DNA of 64,000 nucleotides from Streptomyces bathyalis (lineage in GTDB: Bacteria > Actinomycetota > Actinomycetes > Streptomycetales > Streptomycetaceae). The stretch lies in NCBI RefSeq assembly GCF_015910445.1, contig NZ_CP048882.1, positions 5,577,501 to 5,641,500 of the forward strand, given 5' to 3'. The translations under genes were made by a program, and so were the position numbers. Numbering within the stretch: the stretch's first letter is position 1; each line of letters starts with the position of its first letter. Shown one piece after another: positions 9,263-17,294 of the stretch. Under the pieces are notes generated by a model. That model searched no databases. It saw only the letters and a list, made by a program, of their open reading frames with translations, and was not told where the DNA came from.

Positions 9263-9349
9263 CAGGAATGCTGAATCGCACCGCACCTGTGTTGAGTTGT
9301 CGCCGGCCTTGTCACCGACCCGTCGGACCGGGTCCGGTGGATCGCTCGG

Positions 9350-10426
9350 TCAGTACGGTCCGTTGACGTTGTCGATCGAGCCGTACCTGGCGGCCGCGTA
9401 ATTGCAGGCGGCCACGATGTTCGCGACGGGGTCGGTCATGTTATTGGCCGTTCCCTCGACGTGGTACGAGTCGAAAGTCGGCTTGATGGTCTGCAGCAGA
9501 CCCTTGGACGGGGTGCCGTTCTGGGCATTGATGTCCCAGTTGTTGACGGCGTTCGGGTTGCCGCCGGACTCCCGCATGATGTTGCGCTTGATGCCGTTGT
9601 AAGTCCCGGGAATGTTCTTGGACTTCATGATGTCCAGGGACTCGCGGATCCAGCCGTCGAGGTTGTTCCCGTACTTCGAGCCGGAGGAATGCGTGGCGCC
9701 GGCCCGCGGTGCCTTTTCGCTGCGCTGCGGCTGCGAGCGCGAGGCCCGTGCCTCGCCGTCGAGGCTGAGCTTCTGACCCGGGCGGATCAGGTCGGGGTCG
9801 GAGCCCACGGTCTTCCGGTTCGCCTTGTACAGGCCCTGCCAGCCGCCCTTGGTGTCGTGCTCGCGGGCGATCGCGCTGAGGGTGTCCCCGGTCTCGACGG
9901 TGTACTTCTCGCCGCTCCTCGGGCTGTCCTTCTTCCCGGCCTTCTTGGGCTTGGACTTCTCGGCCTTCTTGTCGGCCTCGCCGGCAGCGGCCTTCGCCTG
10001 CTTGTCGGAGCCGCCCGACAGGTCCGGAGCGGCGCTGTCCGCGCTCAGCCCGGCCTTGGCGCCGCAGGAGGGCCAGGCCCCGGGGCCCTGGCTGTCGAGC
10101 ACCTTCTCGGCGACCTTGATCTGCTCTTCCTTGGTGGCCTGGTCGGCGCGCTGTGCGTATTCCGTGCCGCCGTTGGCGGCCCATGTGCTCTGGCTGAACT
10201 GGAGGCCGCCGTAGTAGCCGTTGCCGGAATTAATGGACCAGTCGCCCGTGGACTCGCACTGGGCGACCTTGTCCCAGGTGTCCACGGAGGCGGCGTTCGC
10301 GGTGCCCGAGCCGATGAAGGGCAGGGCGATGCCCGCACCGCCCGCCGTAATGGCGAGGGAAGTGCGCGACACTCCGCGCGGGATACGGCGATTGGACTGA
10401 CGACGGTGTCGACCGCGTCCGGACAT
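9350..10426 (-). CDS. Secreted cell-wall lytic enzyme: Rpf domain, LysM, SLT-like transglycosylase
   Basis: A 358-residue exported peptidoglycan hydrolase. Residues 1-46 are a signal peptide (basic start, then ITAGGAGIALPFIGS, cleavage after ANA). The resuscitation-promoting-factor domain follows (about 47-122): WDKVAQCESTGDW with the catalytic Glu, then GYYGGLQFSQSTW and WPSCG. A Lys/Ala/Pro-rich linker leads to a LysM motif (YTVETGDTLSAIAREHD to PGQKLSL, about 173-222), and the C-terminal third (IMRESGGNPNAVNNWDINA, SKGLLQTIKPTF) is a soluble-lytic-transglycosylase-like domain with its own catalytic Glu. Rpf enzymes act in spore germination and outgrowth in Streptomyces. The gene is preceded by a c-di-AMP riboswitch, which fits known control of rpf genes. 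The ATG at 10426 precedes SGRGRHRR. Confidence 0.92.
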   Translation of the reverse strand: MSGRGRHRRQSNRRIPRGVSRTSLAITAGGAGIALPFIGSGTANAASVDTWDKVAQCESTGDWSINSGNGYYGGLQFSQSTWAANGGTEYAQRADQATKEEQIKVAEKVLDSQGPGAWPSCGAKAGLSADSAAPDLSGGSDKQAKAAAGEADKKAEKSKPKKAGKKDSPRSGEKYTVETGDTLSAIAREHDTKGGWQGLYKANRKTVGSDPDLIRPGQKLSLDGEARASRSQPQRSEKAPRAGATHSSGSKYGNNLDGWIRESLDIMKSKNIPGTYNGIKRNIMRESGGNPNAVNNWDINAQNGTPSKGLLQTIKPTFDSYHVEGTANNMTDPVANIVAACNYAAARYGSIDNVNGPY

Positions 10427-10445
10427 AGGGCTGTTCCTCTCCTGC

Positions 10446-10625
10446 GCCTGCGAGGTGAGCTGTCGGATTCGGGCTGGAGCAGCCCGGCCGCGGCGAATGC
10501 GAGGGGGCATTCGCGTGCGGCTTCACCCCAAGCCGTGCGTTTCCAAGGGGGCGAAACGCGCGGCACTTACCTGGGTCCCCCGCTCCTGCCGGGCTGGGAT
10601 TGCGTGATTTCCGCGGGCCGGTGGC
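10446..10625 (-). promoter_or_regulatory. c-di-AMP riboswitch (ydaO/yuaA type)
   Basis: On the minus strand, between the promoter region and the Rpf gene, the leader contains the recognisable conserved blocks of this riboswitch: AATCCCAGCCC, then GCAGGAGCGGGGGACCCAG (10571-10589), then TTGGGGTGAAGCC (10519-10531), and at the 3' end GACAGCTCACCTCGCAGGCG just before the coding region. High c-di-AMP is known to turn these switches off, lowering expression of cell-wall hydrolases. Boundaries are approximate. Confidence 0.9.
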
Positions 10626-10886
10626 AGGATTCGGCGTTCCGGCAGCGGACCACCGCACGGGAGACGCGGTGGGCTTGCACGTTAATCAGAAGGAATTCGT
10701 CACCACAAGAAAGGCGCAGAATCCACGGAAGATGAAGATCGCGGAAATTGGCATGTACGGGTTAAGGCGTGCCGTTCCATTCGCCTTACGGTGCAAGGGA
10801 ATTGAACGGACCGGGATGAGCGTGAAGTCGCCGATGTGACGCCGGTCACGGGGTTTCTGTGGCGCGAATCACGCTTTCCGCCCGAT
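10626..10886. other. Intergenic region, presumed rpf promoter
   Basis: No gene is supported between the riboswitch and the end of the response-regulator gene. The stretch is noticeably less GC-rich than its surroundings (for example around 10680-10760) and probably holds the minus-strand promoter of the Rpf transcript; no clear hexamers were assigned. Confidence 0.5.
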
Positions 10887-11711
10887 TTACGGACCGGTCT
10901 GCGCGGGGGCCTCGGAGCCGGACGGATCCACGCGGTGATAGCGGCGCTCCGGACGCCCCGTGGTGCCGTACCGCAGGGTGACGCGGGCGGTCCCGACGGA
11001 GACGAAGTGCTCCAGATACCGCCGGGCGCTCACACGGGACAGGCCGATGCGCCCGGCGCACTCGGAAGCGGAAAGGCCCGCGGGATCCGTCTCGGCGTCG
11101 AGCGTGGCACGCACCAGTCCGGCCGTCTGCTCGGTGAGGCCCTTGGGCAGCCGCGTACGGCCGGCGGCCCCGTCCTCCCTCGCATGCGGGCGGTGCGCTC
11201 CGGAGCCCTCGGTGCCGCTGCCGCCCGGGAGGCCGGACGTGCCGGGGTCGCCGGGCTCGCCGCCGGGGGCGGACGCGTCGCCGAACAGCCGGTCCACGTC
11301 CCGCTGTTCCGGCGCCTGGAGCGCCGCAAGGGCCTCGCGTCGTTCCGCGAACCGGAGCAGCCGCTCCTTGAGCAGCTGCCCCTCGAAGGGCTTGATGACG
11401 TACTGCACGGCGCCGCCGCGCTGCGCGCCCCGCACGGTCTCGGCATCACGGGCGGCGGTGACCACCAGCACGTCGGGGCCTTCCTCCGGCCCGCCGGTGC
11501 CGCGCAGCTCCCGCAGGACCTCCAGGCCCGGCAGGTCGGGAAGGTACATGTCCAGCAGCACGAGGTCGGGCCGCAGCTCGCGCACGGCCGCCAGGGCGTC
11601 CTTGCCGCTGTGCACGGCTCCCGCCACGGTGAAGCCCGGCACCTGCTCGACGAGGGTGCTGTGCAGGCGGGCAACCATGAAGTCGTCGTCGACGACGAGT
11701 ACGCGGATCAC
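10887..11711 (-). CDS. CitB/DcuR-type response regulator without an adjacent kinase
   Basis: A 274-residue two-component response regulator. The receiver domain (1-120) starts VIRVLVVDDD, has the phosphoacceptor Asp at 54 (LLDMYLPD) and the conserved Lys in VIKPFEG. A linker rich in Gly and Pro (about 150-195) separates it from the C-terminal helix-turn-helix part (ETDPAGLSASECAGRIGLSR, YLEHFVSVGTARVTLRYG), which resembles the regulators of citrate/malate-type carboxylate use. The GTG at 11711 is preceded by GGAGGC; upstream sequence in frame is low-complexity. No sensor kinase gene lies on either side, which is unusual for this family because its partner is normally adjacent. The signal is unknown. 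Confidence 0.86.
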   Translation of the reverse strand: MIRVLVVDDDFMVARLHSTLVEQVPGFTVAGAVHSGKDALAAVRELRPDLVLLDMYLPDLPGLEVLRELRGTGGPEEGPDVLVVTAARDAETVRGAQRGGAVQYVIKPFEGQLLKERLLRFAERREALAALQAPEQRDVDRLFGDASAPGGEPGDPGTSGLPGGSGTEGSGAHRPHAREDGAAGRTRLPKGLTEQTAGLVRATLDAETDPAGLSASECAGRIGLSRVSARRYLEHFVSVGTARVTLRYGTTGRPERRYHRVDPSGSEAPAQTGP

Positions 11712-12030
11712 GGCTGCCTCCTCCCGCCGCGCCGGGCGGGCGGCTCCGGCGTGAACGGACGAACAAGAAGTACGGGATGTATGGGGTGTACCGGACGCCG
11801 GACCGGCGGGCGGGCGGCGGTCCTCCCCGGTGGCACCGCACGGACGCAGGAAACCATGCCCGATCCCGAGGTCACGCACAAAGGCTCCGACCGAGCCGAC
11901 GGCGGAGGTACGGGGGCAGTACGGCGGCGAGAGGCGGTTGAGCGGCACCCCCCGGCCGGCACCGGAGGAGGCCCCGCGTCAGGAGCGCCGGCACCGTCCC
12001 CGCTCAGGGCCCCGGGTCGGAGCACGGGGG

Positions 12031-12948
12031 TCACTTCACTGCGTAGGTGACCCCCGTCAGCCGTTCCGAGACCGCCCAGAGCTGCGCCGCCGCGATGTCG
12101 TTGCGCGTCCACGGGGCCCGCCAGGCCGGACCGGGGCCGCCTCGCACGCCCAGGATGCGCGGACCGTAGAAGGTGTCGCCGTGCACGTACGGCGCGGTCG
12201 CCGCGTACAGGACCGGCGCCGCACCCTGGTCCGCCGAGGCGCCCACCGCGTCGGTGAACAGCTGCGTCACCCGCTCGCGCCCCGCCTTGCCCGCCAGCCG
12301 CGGGCCCTTGGCCTGCAGTTCGGTCCGCGCATAGCCGGGGTGGGCGGCCGTGACGGTCAGATCGAGGCCCTGGTGGTCGGCACGGTGCGCAAGCTCCCGC
12401 ACGAAGAGCAGGTTGGCCGTCTTCGAGGCGCCGTAGGCGACCATCGGGCGGTAGTGGCGCTCGCTGCCGAGGTCGTTCATGTCGATGTTGGACAGGAAGT
12501 GGGCCATGCTGGCGACCGTCACCACGCGGGCGCCGGGCGCGGCGAGGAGCCGCTCCAGCAGCAGCCCGGTGAGGGCGAAGTGACCGAGGTGGTTCACGCC
12601 GAACTGCGTCTCGAAGCCGTCGGCGGTACGTCCGTAGGGAACCGCCATCAGGCCACCGTTGTTGACCAGCAGATCGAGCCGGCGGTAGGGCAGCGTTCTG
12701 GCGAACTCCCGTACGGACGCCAGGTCCGCCAGGTCCAGCAGGCGCAACTCCGCGCGGGCCTCGGGCACTTGGGAGAGCAGCCGGTCCAGAGCGGCGGCGC
12801 CGCGCTGCTCGCTGCGGCACGCCAGCACCACCCGGGCGCCGCGCCGCGCCAGTTCGCGCGCAGTCACGTAGCCGATGCCGCTGTTGGCGCCCGTCACCAC
12901 CGCGGTACGCCCGCTCTGGTCGGGGATGCTGCGCGCTGTCCAGCTCAT
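12031..12948 (-). CDS. Short-chain dehydrogenase/reductase
   Basis: A 305-residue NAD(P)-dependent oxidoreductase of the retinol-dehydrogenase/protochlorophyllide-reductase-like SDR branch. The Rossmann motif TGANSGIG is near residue 19, NNGG marks the strand-4 motif, and the catalytic pair is in YGASK (preceded by VASMAHF for the Ser). Length is about 50 residues above a classical SDR because of the C-terminal segment after TELQAKGPRLAGKAG. The ATG at 12948 is the first Met before the conserved region. It is 94 bases downstream of pcaD and on the same strand, so it may be read through from the pca operon, but nothing ties its substrate to that pathway. Confidence 0.84.
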   Translation of the reverse strand: MSWTARSIPDQSGRTAVVTGANSGIGYVTARELARRGARVVLACRSEQRGAAALDRLLSQVPEARAELRLLDLADLASVREFARTLPYRRLDLLVNNGGLMAVPYGRTADGFETQFGVNHLGHFALTGLLLERLLAAPGARVVTVASMAHFLSNIDMNDLGSERHYRPMVAYGASKTANLLFVRELAHRADHQGLDLTVTAAHPGYARTELQAKGPRLAGKAGRERVTQLFTDAVGASADQGAAPVLYAATAPYVHGDTFYGPRILGVRGGPGPAWRAPWTRNDIAAAQLWAVSERLTGVTYAVK

Positions 12949-13042
12949 GCGACTCAGCGTATGGCGGCCGGACGGACCGCGCGAGGGAGCCGCAGGGGGG
13001 TTGCGAGGCTCACGGGGTCGCCGCCGGCCGCCCGCGCCGGGC

Positions 13043-13885
13043 TCACCGGCGGTCCGCCTGGCCGGGCACGCCTTCGTGGTGGACGAGCAGGGCGGAGGTG
13101 ACCGGGTCGGGACACTCGGCGTTGGCCAGATGCGCGGCCCCGGCGACCTCCACCAGGGCGGCGCCGGGGATGCCGTCGGTGATCTCACGGGAGTGCGCGG
13201 GCGGCGTGGCCGGGTCGAGGCGTCCCGCGACGGCGAGGGTCGGCACCGTCACATCGGCGAGCCGGTCCCGCAGGTCGAACGACGCGAGGGCGTCGCAGCA
13301 GGCCGCGTACCCGGCGGCTTCCGTACAGCGCAGATCCTCCAGCATCGCCGCACCGTGCGGCGTGCTCCCGTACTCGGGCGAGAACCACACACCGGGGCGG
13401 GACGCGATCATGGACTCGGTGCCGTTCGCACGCACGGCCGCCGCACGCTCACGCCAGGCGGAGGGCTCTCCGAAGCGGGCCGAGGAGCAGACCATGGAGA
13501 GCGTCGTGAGCCGCTCGGGGTGGTGCACCGCGAGGTACAGGCCGACGGCGCCTCCCAGCGACACCCCGGCGTAGGCGAACCGCTCCCAGCCCCGGGCGTC
13601 GGCCGTGCGGAGCACCAGTTCGGCCAAGTGCCCCACGGTGGCGCTGCCGTCGTTGGGGATCAGTTCGCTGGAGGAGCCCGCCATCGGTTCGGCCGGGGAG
13701 GCCCCGTGCCCCGGAAGGTCCCAGCGCAGCACGTGGTGGGTGCGGATCAGCGAGGGAAGCTGCGGCTCCCACACGGCCAGCGAGGTGCCCAGGGACGGCC
13801 CGAGGATCATCGGCCTGCCGTCGGCCGGTCCGTCGACCCGGTGGTAGGGGAGCGGCTCGGCAGCGGGCCCGCCGAGAGCGGTCAC
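13043..13885 (-). CDS. pcaD: 3-oxoadipate enol-lactonase (PcaD), without a PcaC domain
   Basis: Hydrolyses 3-oxoadipate enol-lactone to 3-oxoadipate in the protocatechuate branch of the beta-ketoadipate pathway. The 280-residue alpha/beta-hydrolase has the nucleophile elbow GVSLGG (about residue 100), RWDLPGHGAS upstream of it, AGRLDPATPP with the acid residue, and GAAHLANAECP with the His. In many actinomycetes this lactonase is fused to a C-terminal carboxymuconolactone decarboxylase (PcaL). Here the protein stops about 10 residues after the lactonase fold, and only 94 bases separate it from the next gene, so the decarboxylase is absent. It is the fourth gene of pcaH-G-B-D; a 93-base gap separates it from pcaB. 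Confidence 0.88.
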   Translation of the reverse strand: MTALGGPAAEPLPYHRVDGPADGRPMILGPSLGTSLAVWEPQLPSLIRTHHVLRWDLPGHGASPAEPMAGSSSELIPNDGSATVGHLAELVLRTADARGWERFAYAGVSLGGAVGLYLAVHHPERLTTLSMVCSSARFGEPSAWRERAAAVRANGTESMIASRPGVWFSPEYGSTPHGAAMLEDLRCTEAAGYAACCDALASFDLRDRLADVTVPTLAVAGRLDPATPPAHSREITDGIPGAALVEVAGAAHLANAECPDPVTSALLVHHEGVPGQADRR

Positions 13886-13978
13886 GGTGATGTCCCCGGG
13901 ACTGCTCGACCTGCGGGGTGTATCGCTTCCGCTGTCGCCGGGCGAGGCGGGAGGTGGGATTCCGATGCCGATGGTCTG

Positions 13979-15625
13979 TCACCGCTCTCGGTCGGGGGCT
14001 GCTGCGTCGTCTGCGTCATCGGGGCTGCTTCTGCGCCAACTTCCCTGATTCTCCGCGTCCTGTGCGGTGCCGGGCGGCTGTGCGGGCCCGTGCGCCGGAA
14101 CGGACGAACGGACGGGCGTCGGGCCGCGCCGCAGCGCGCGGTCGGTGAGGGCGGGCGCGGAGCCCGTGTAGTGCGTCGGGTCCGTCAGGTCACGCAGCCG
14201 GTCCCTGGAGAGCATCTCGTGCAGGGTCGGCTCCTCCTCCTCGAGGGCCTCGTCCAGCGTGATGCCCTCGTCCACGGCCATCCGTGAGGCGGCGTCCAGC
14301 AGCTTGCGCGCGCGGGCGCGGCCGAGGAGCGGCCCGAGGGCCACGGTCAGGCGCTCGCTGACGATCAGTCCCTCGGTGAGGGCGAGGTGTTCGTGCATCC
14401 GGTACGGGAAGACCTGGAGCCCTTCGGCGAGTTCGGCCGCCTCGTGTGCCGCGCCGCCGGTCAGCCGCAGCAGGTCGCGCACCGGCTGCCACTCGGCGTG
14501 CCAGGCGCCCGCGGGGCGCTCGTCCTCTGCCGTGAGCGAGGACAGCAGCGTCGCGGCGAGGGCCGGGGCCTGACGCGCGCTGGCGGCGACGAGCGTGGCA
14601 CGCACGGGGTTGGTCTTGTGCGGCATGGCGGACGAGCTGCCTCCGTCGCCCTCGCCCACCTCGCTGATCTCGCTGCGCGAGAGCACCAGCACGTCCGCGG
14701 CGAACTTGCCCAGGGCGCCGCAGGCGAAGGCGCAGGCCGACCCGAGATCGGCGACGGGCGTGCGCAGCGTGTGCCACGGCAGCGGGGGTTCGGCCAGTGG
14801 GAGCTCACGCGCGTAGGCGGCCAGCAGCCTGAGGCCCAGGTCGGTGGCGGGAACGCCGTGCGCTGCCTCTTCGGGGGACTCCGACTCCGGCCCGTGGCTG
14901 CCCGGACCGGTCCTCGGGCCCGTACCGTCGCCGTCCGTTCCCGCGTGGGCGTCCGCCTCGGCGTAGGCCGCGAACGCCGCCAGCGTGCCCGCCGCGCCGC
15001 CCAGTTGGACGGGGAGGCCGGCACGTGCCGCCGAGAGCCGGTCACGGGCGTCCAGCACCAGGCTGCGCCAGCCGGCGACCTTCAGGCCGAAGGTCGTGGG
15101 CACCGCGTGCTGGGTCAGCGTCCGCCCCGGCATGGGGGTGTCGCGGTGCTCGGCGGCCATCAATGCCAGCTCGCGCGCCGTGCGGTCCAGGTCGGGGAGG
15201 ATCGTGTCCAGCGTGCGGGCGGCGACCAGCATCAGCGCCGTGTCGAGGATGTCCTGGCTGGTGGCGCCCCTGTGCACGTACGGCGCGGCGTCACGCCCGA
15301 CGGCGTCGGTCAGGTCCGCGACCAGCGGGATCACCGGATTGCCGCCGGAGCGGGCACGCAGCGCCAGCCCGCGTGCGTCGAAGCGTTCCGCACGGGCGGC
15401 TTCCGTGACCGCCGACGCGACGGAGCGGGGCGCCAGCCCCACGGCGGCCTGCGCCCGCGTCAGCGCGGCCTCGGCGTCCAGAAGTGCCTGGAGCACCGCC
15501 TCGTCCCCCGTGCCGGACTCCGCGCCCGAACCGGCCCGTGCCGGTGCGAGAAGTCCGACGTCCTCCGGTCCGGGGCCAGGGCTGCTCCCCGGCCCCGTAC
15601 CGGAGCCTCGTTCATTGGAAGTCAA
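13979..15625 (-). CDS. pcaB: 3-carboxy-cis,cis-muconate cycloisomerase
   Basis: Converts 3-carboxymuconate to 4-carboxymuconolactone; a member of the fumarase/aspartase superfamily. The superfamily signature is GGSSSAMPHKTNPVRA, and RGATSQDILDTALML is the first conserved region. The protein has about 548 residues, nearly 100 more than usual. The surplus is a Gly/Glu-rich insertion after YAEADAHAGTDG (about residue 220) and a Pro/Ser/Asp-rich tail after the normal end (TDPTHYTGSAPAL). The likely start is a TTG at 15625, overlapping the end of pcaG by 14 bases, with AAGGAGA about 9 bases upstream; the conserved part begins at EDVGLLAP some 20 residues later, with no in-frame ATG or GTG near it. 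Translational coupling to pcaG is likely. Confidence 0.85.
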   Translation of the reverse strand: MTSNERGSGTGPGSSPGPGPEDVGLLAPARAGSGAESGTGDEAVLQALLDAEAALTRAQAAVGLAPRSVASAVTEAARAERFDARGLALRARSGGNPVIPLVADLTDAVGRDAAPYVHRGATSQDILDTALMLVAARTLDTILPDLDRTARELALMAAEHRDTPMPGRTLTQHAVPTTFGLKVAGWRSLVLDARDRLSAARAGLPVQLGGAAGTLAAFAAYAEADAHAGTDGDGTGPRTGPGSHGPESESPEEAAHGVPATDLGLRLLAAYARELPLAEPPLPWHTLRTPVADLGSACAFACGALGKFAADVLVLSRSEISEVGEGDGGSSSAMPHKTNPVRATLVAASARQAPALAATLLSSLTAEDERPAGAWHAEWQPVRDLLRLTGGAAHEAAELAEGLQVFPYRMHEHLALTEGLIVSERLTVALGPLLGRARARKLLDAASRMAVDEGITLDEALEEEEPTLHEMLSRDRLRDLTDPTHYTGSAPALTDRALRRGPTPVRSSVPAHGPAQPPGTAQDAENQGSWRRSSPDDADDAAAPDRER

Positions 15626-16208
15626 GGAAAACGGTCTCCTTCTCGCCCTGAAGCCGGATGTCGAAGCGGTACGAGCCAGTGGCACGTTCAGCCGTTGCCA
15701 CCAGGGTCTCGCGCCGTTCTGCATCGAGCGAGGCGAGAAGCGGGTCGTCGGCGTGCGCTTGAGTGTCTCCCGGAAAGTACACGCGGGTGAAGAGGTGGTG
15801 CAGGAGCCCGCGCGCGAAGACACACACACTGATGTACGGGGCGTGGCCCGCGCGTGCGCCGGGCCGGAAGGTGTGCGCGGTCCAGTGGCCGTCCGCGTCC
15901 GTCGCCACTCGTGCGAAACCGGTGAAGTCCACGCCGTTGCGCCCGAGATGACCACCGTTCACCGGGTCGCGCCGCATGGAGCCGGGCGCCCCCGCGAGGT
16001 CTCCGTCGGTGTCGGCCTGCCACAGCTCGATGAGCGCGTCCGGTACGGGCGCGCCCGAACCGTCGTAGACGTGTCCGTGCACGGTGACGGTGCCGTCGCG
16101 GCCCGCAGGGGCGACGTCGCCGCCGCCCGGGAAGGGAAGGGCGTAGCCGTAGAAGGGCCCCACCGTGTGGGACGGGGTCGGCTGCAGGGATGTGTGTTCG
16201 TCCGTCAT
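15612..16208 (-). CDS. pcaG: Protocatechuate 3,4-dioxygenase, alpha subunit
   Basis: Partner of PcaH in the Fe(III) intradiol dioxygenase that opens protocatechuate to 3-carboxy-cis,cis-muconate. The 198-residue protein starts TPSHTVGPFYGYALPF, the typical alpha-subunit N-terminus, and has the dioxygenase core VTVHGHVYDGSGAPVPDALIELWQ (in part) and FARVATDADGHW. As in other alpha subunits, the iron-binding histidines of the beta subunit are not conserved (GHAPYISVCVFARG replaces the HIH segment). Its ATG overlaps the pcaH stop (TGATG), indicating coupled translation. Confidence 0.94.
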   Translation of the reverse strand: MTDEHTSLQPTPSHTVGPFYGYALPFPGGGDVAPAGRDGTVTVHGHVYDGSGAPVPDALIELWQADTDGDLAGAPGSMRRDPVNGGHLGRNGVDFTGFARVATDADGHWTAHTFRPGARAGHAPYISVCVFARGLLHHLFTRVYFPGDTQAHADDPLLASLDAERRETLVATAERATGSYRFDIRLQGEKETVFLDFQ

Positions 16209-16975
16209 CAGCGGCCCTCCTCGATCCAGGTGGCGGACGGTCCGTCCAGGACGATGTCCCAGCGGTAGCCGAGGGACCATTCGGACCGGGACAGCTCGTG
16301 GTCGTACCGGGCCACCAGCGCCTGCCGCGCGGATTCCTCGGTGACGGACTGCAGGATCGGGTCGTGGGCGAAGAGCGGGTCGCCCGGGAAGTACATCTGG
16401 GTCACCAGGCGCTGCGTGAACGCGGTGCCGAAGAGCGAGAAGTGGATGTGGGCGGGGCGCCAGGCGTTCTCGTGGTTGCGCCAGGGGTAGGCGCCGGGCT
16501 TGATCGTGGTGAAGGTGTAGCTGCCGTCGTCACCGGTCAGGGTGCGTCCGACACCGGTGAAGTTCGGGTCCAGCGGTGCCGGGTGCTGGTCGCGCAGATG
16601 CGCGTAGCGTCCCGCCGCGTTGGCCTGCCACAGCTCGATGAGCTGCCCGCGTACGGGGCGCCCGGCGCGGTCCAGCAGCCGTCCGGAGACGGTGATGCGC
16701 TCGCCGAGCGGCTCGCCGGTGTGCCGCGTCGTCAGGTCGTTGTCGGTGTCCGTGACATCGGTGGTACCGAAGACGGGGCCGTGCAGCTCGACGGTTTCCG
16801 GGTCGGACTTCACGGGGACGAGCGGCTGCTTCGGGTACCGGAGCATGCTGCTGCGGTACGGGGCGTAGTTCCGGGACGGGTGGTGGGAGGCCGGCGCTCC
16901 GGCGGCGCGTGACTTCTCGTACGCGTCGCGCAGTTCGGCGATCTCGCGGTCGATGTCTCGCTGGGTGAGGGGCAT
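16208..16975 (-). CDS. pcaH: Protocatechuate 3,4-dioxygenase, beta subunit
   Basis: The iron-carrying subunit of protocatechuate dioxygenase, 255 residues. Visible ligand motifs are the tyrosines in GRYAHL and GAYPW and the histidines in RPAHIHFS. The substrate-pocket strand QLIELWQANAAGRY and the C-terminal EWSLGYRWDIVL are also typical. The ATG at 16975 follows an AGGAG site; the open frame upstream to 17149 is Pro/Val-rich and overlaps the control region. First gene of the pca operon, divergent from pcaV. Confidence 0.95.
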   Translation of the reverse strand: MPLTQRDIDREIAELRDAYEKSRAAGAPASHHPSRNYAPYRSSMLRYPKQPLVPVKSDPETVELHGPVFGTTDVTDTDNDLTTRHTGEPLGERITVSGRLLDRAGRPVRGQLIELWQANAAGRYAHLRDQHPAPLDPNFTGVGRTLTGDDGSYTFTTIKPGAYPWRNHENAWRPAHIHFSLFGTAFTQRLVTQMYFPGDPLFAHDPILQSVTEESARQALVARYDHELSRSEWSLGYRWDIVLDGPSATWIEEGR

Positions 16976-17294
16976 GGACGGCTCCTGTCGGTCCTCCTCG
17001 TGGACGGAGGCGAGGACGCGGACGGGGACGGGGACTGGGACTGGACGGCGCGGGTGATGTGGGGCCGGGAGGTGCTCCGGCGGTTGTTGCTCGACCTCGA
17101 ATTGCTCAGTGTGCTGATTATTTTCGGGTGAGGTTTCTGACGCTGCCACTACCCGTTCGGACTCGTCAAGGGCACGGAACGTGCAGGATGACGTGGGGAG
17201 GGCTCGACACCCTGTGGCTCGCGGCGCCAGAATCAGTCAGTACACGATCGGAAATCGTGCACGGAGGAACAGGACGAGGGAGAGCTGGGAGCGC
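16976..17294. promoter_or_regulatory. Divergent pcaH / pcaV control region
   Basis: This 319-base gap has no supported gene. It contains an AT-richer patch near 17100-17135 suited to the pcaH promoter and, nearer pcaV, a perfect palindrome listed separately. In Streptomyces, PcaV represses the divergent pca operon and is released by protocatechuate; I infer the same here. Confidence 0.6.
17241..17261. promoter_or_regulatory. Probable PcaV operator
   Basis: CACGAT (17243-17248) and ATCGTG (17254-17259) are perfect inverted arms around CGGAA, with a further outer T/A pair. The centre is 44 bases before the pcaV ATG. Size and symmetry fit a MarR dimer site. Confidence 0.6.

Noticed and set aside
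9181..9366. A 61-codon GTG frame with a possible GGAAGGA site
   Set aside because: It starts inside the stem-loop after the decarboxylase gene, covers the palindromes and runs into the Rpf gene; no similarity is seen.
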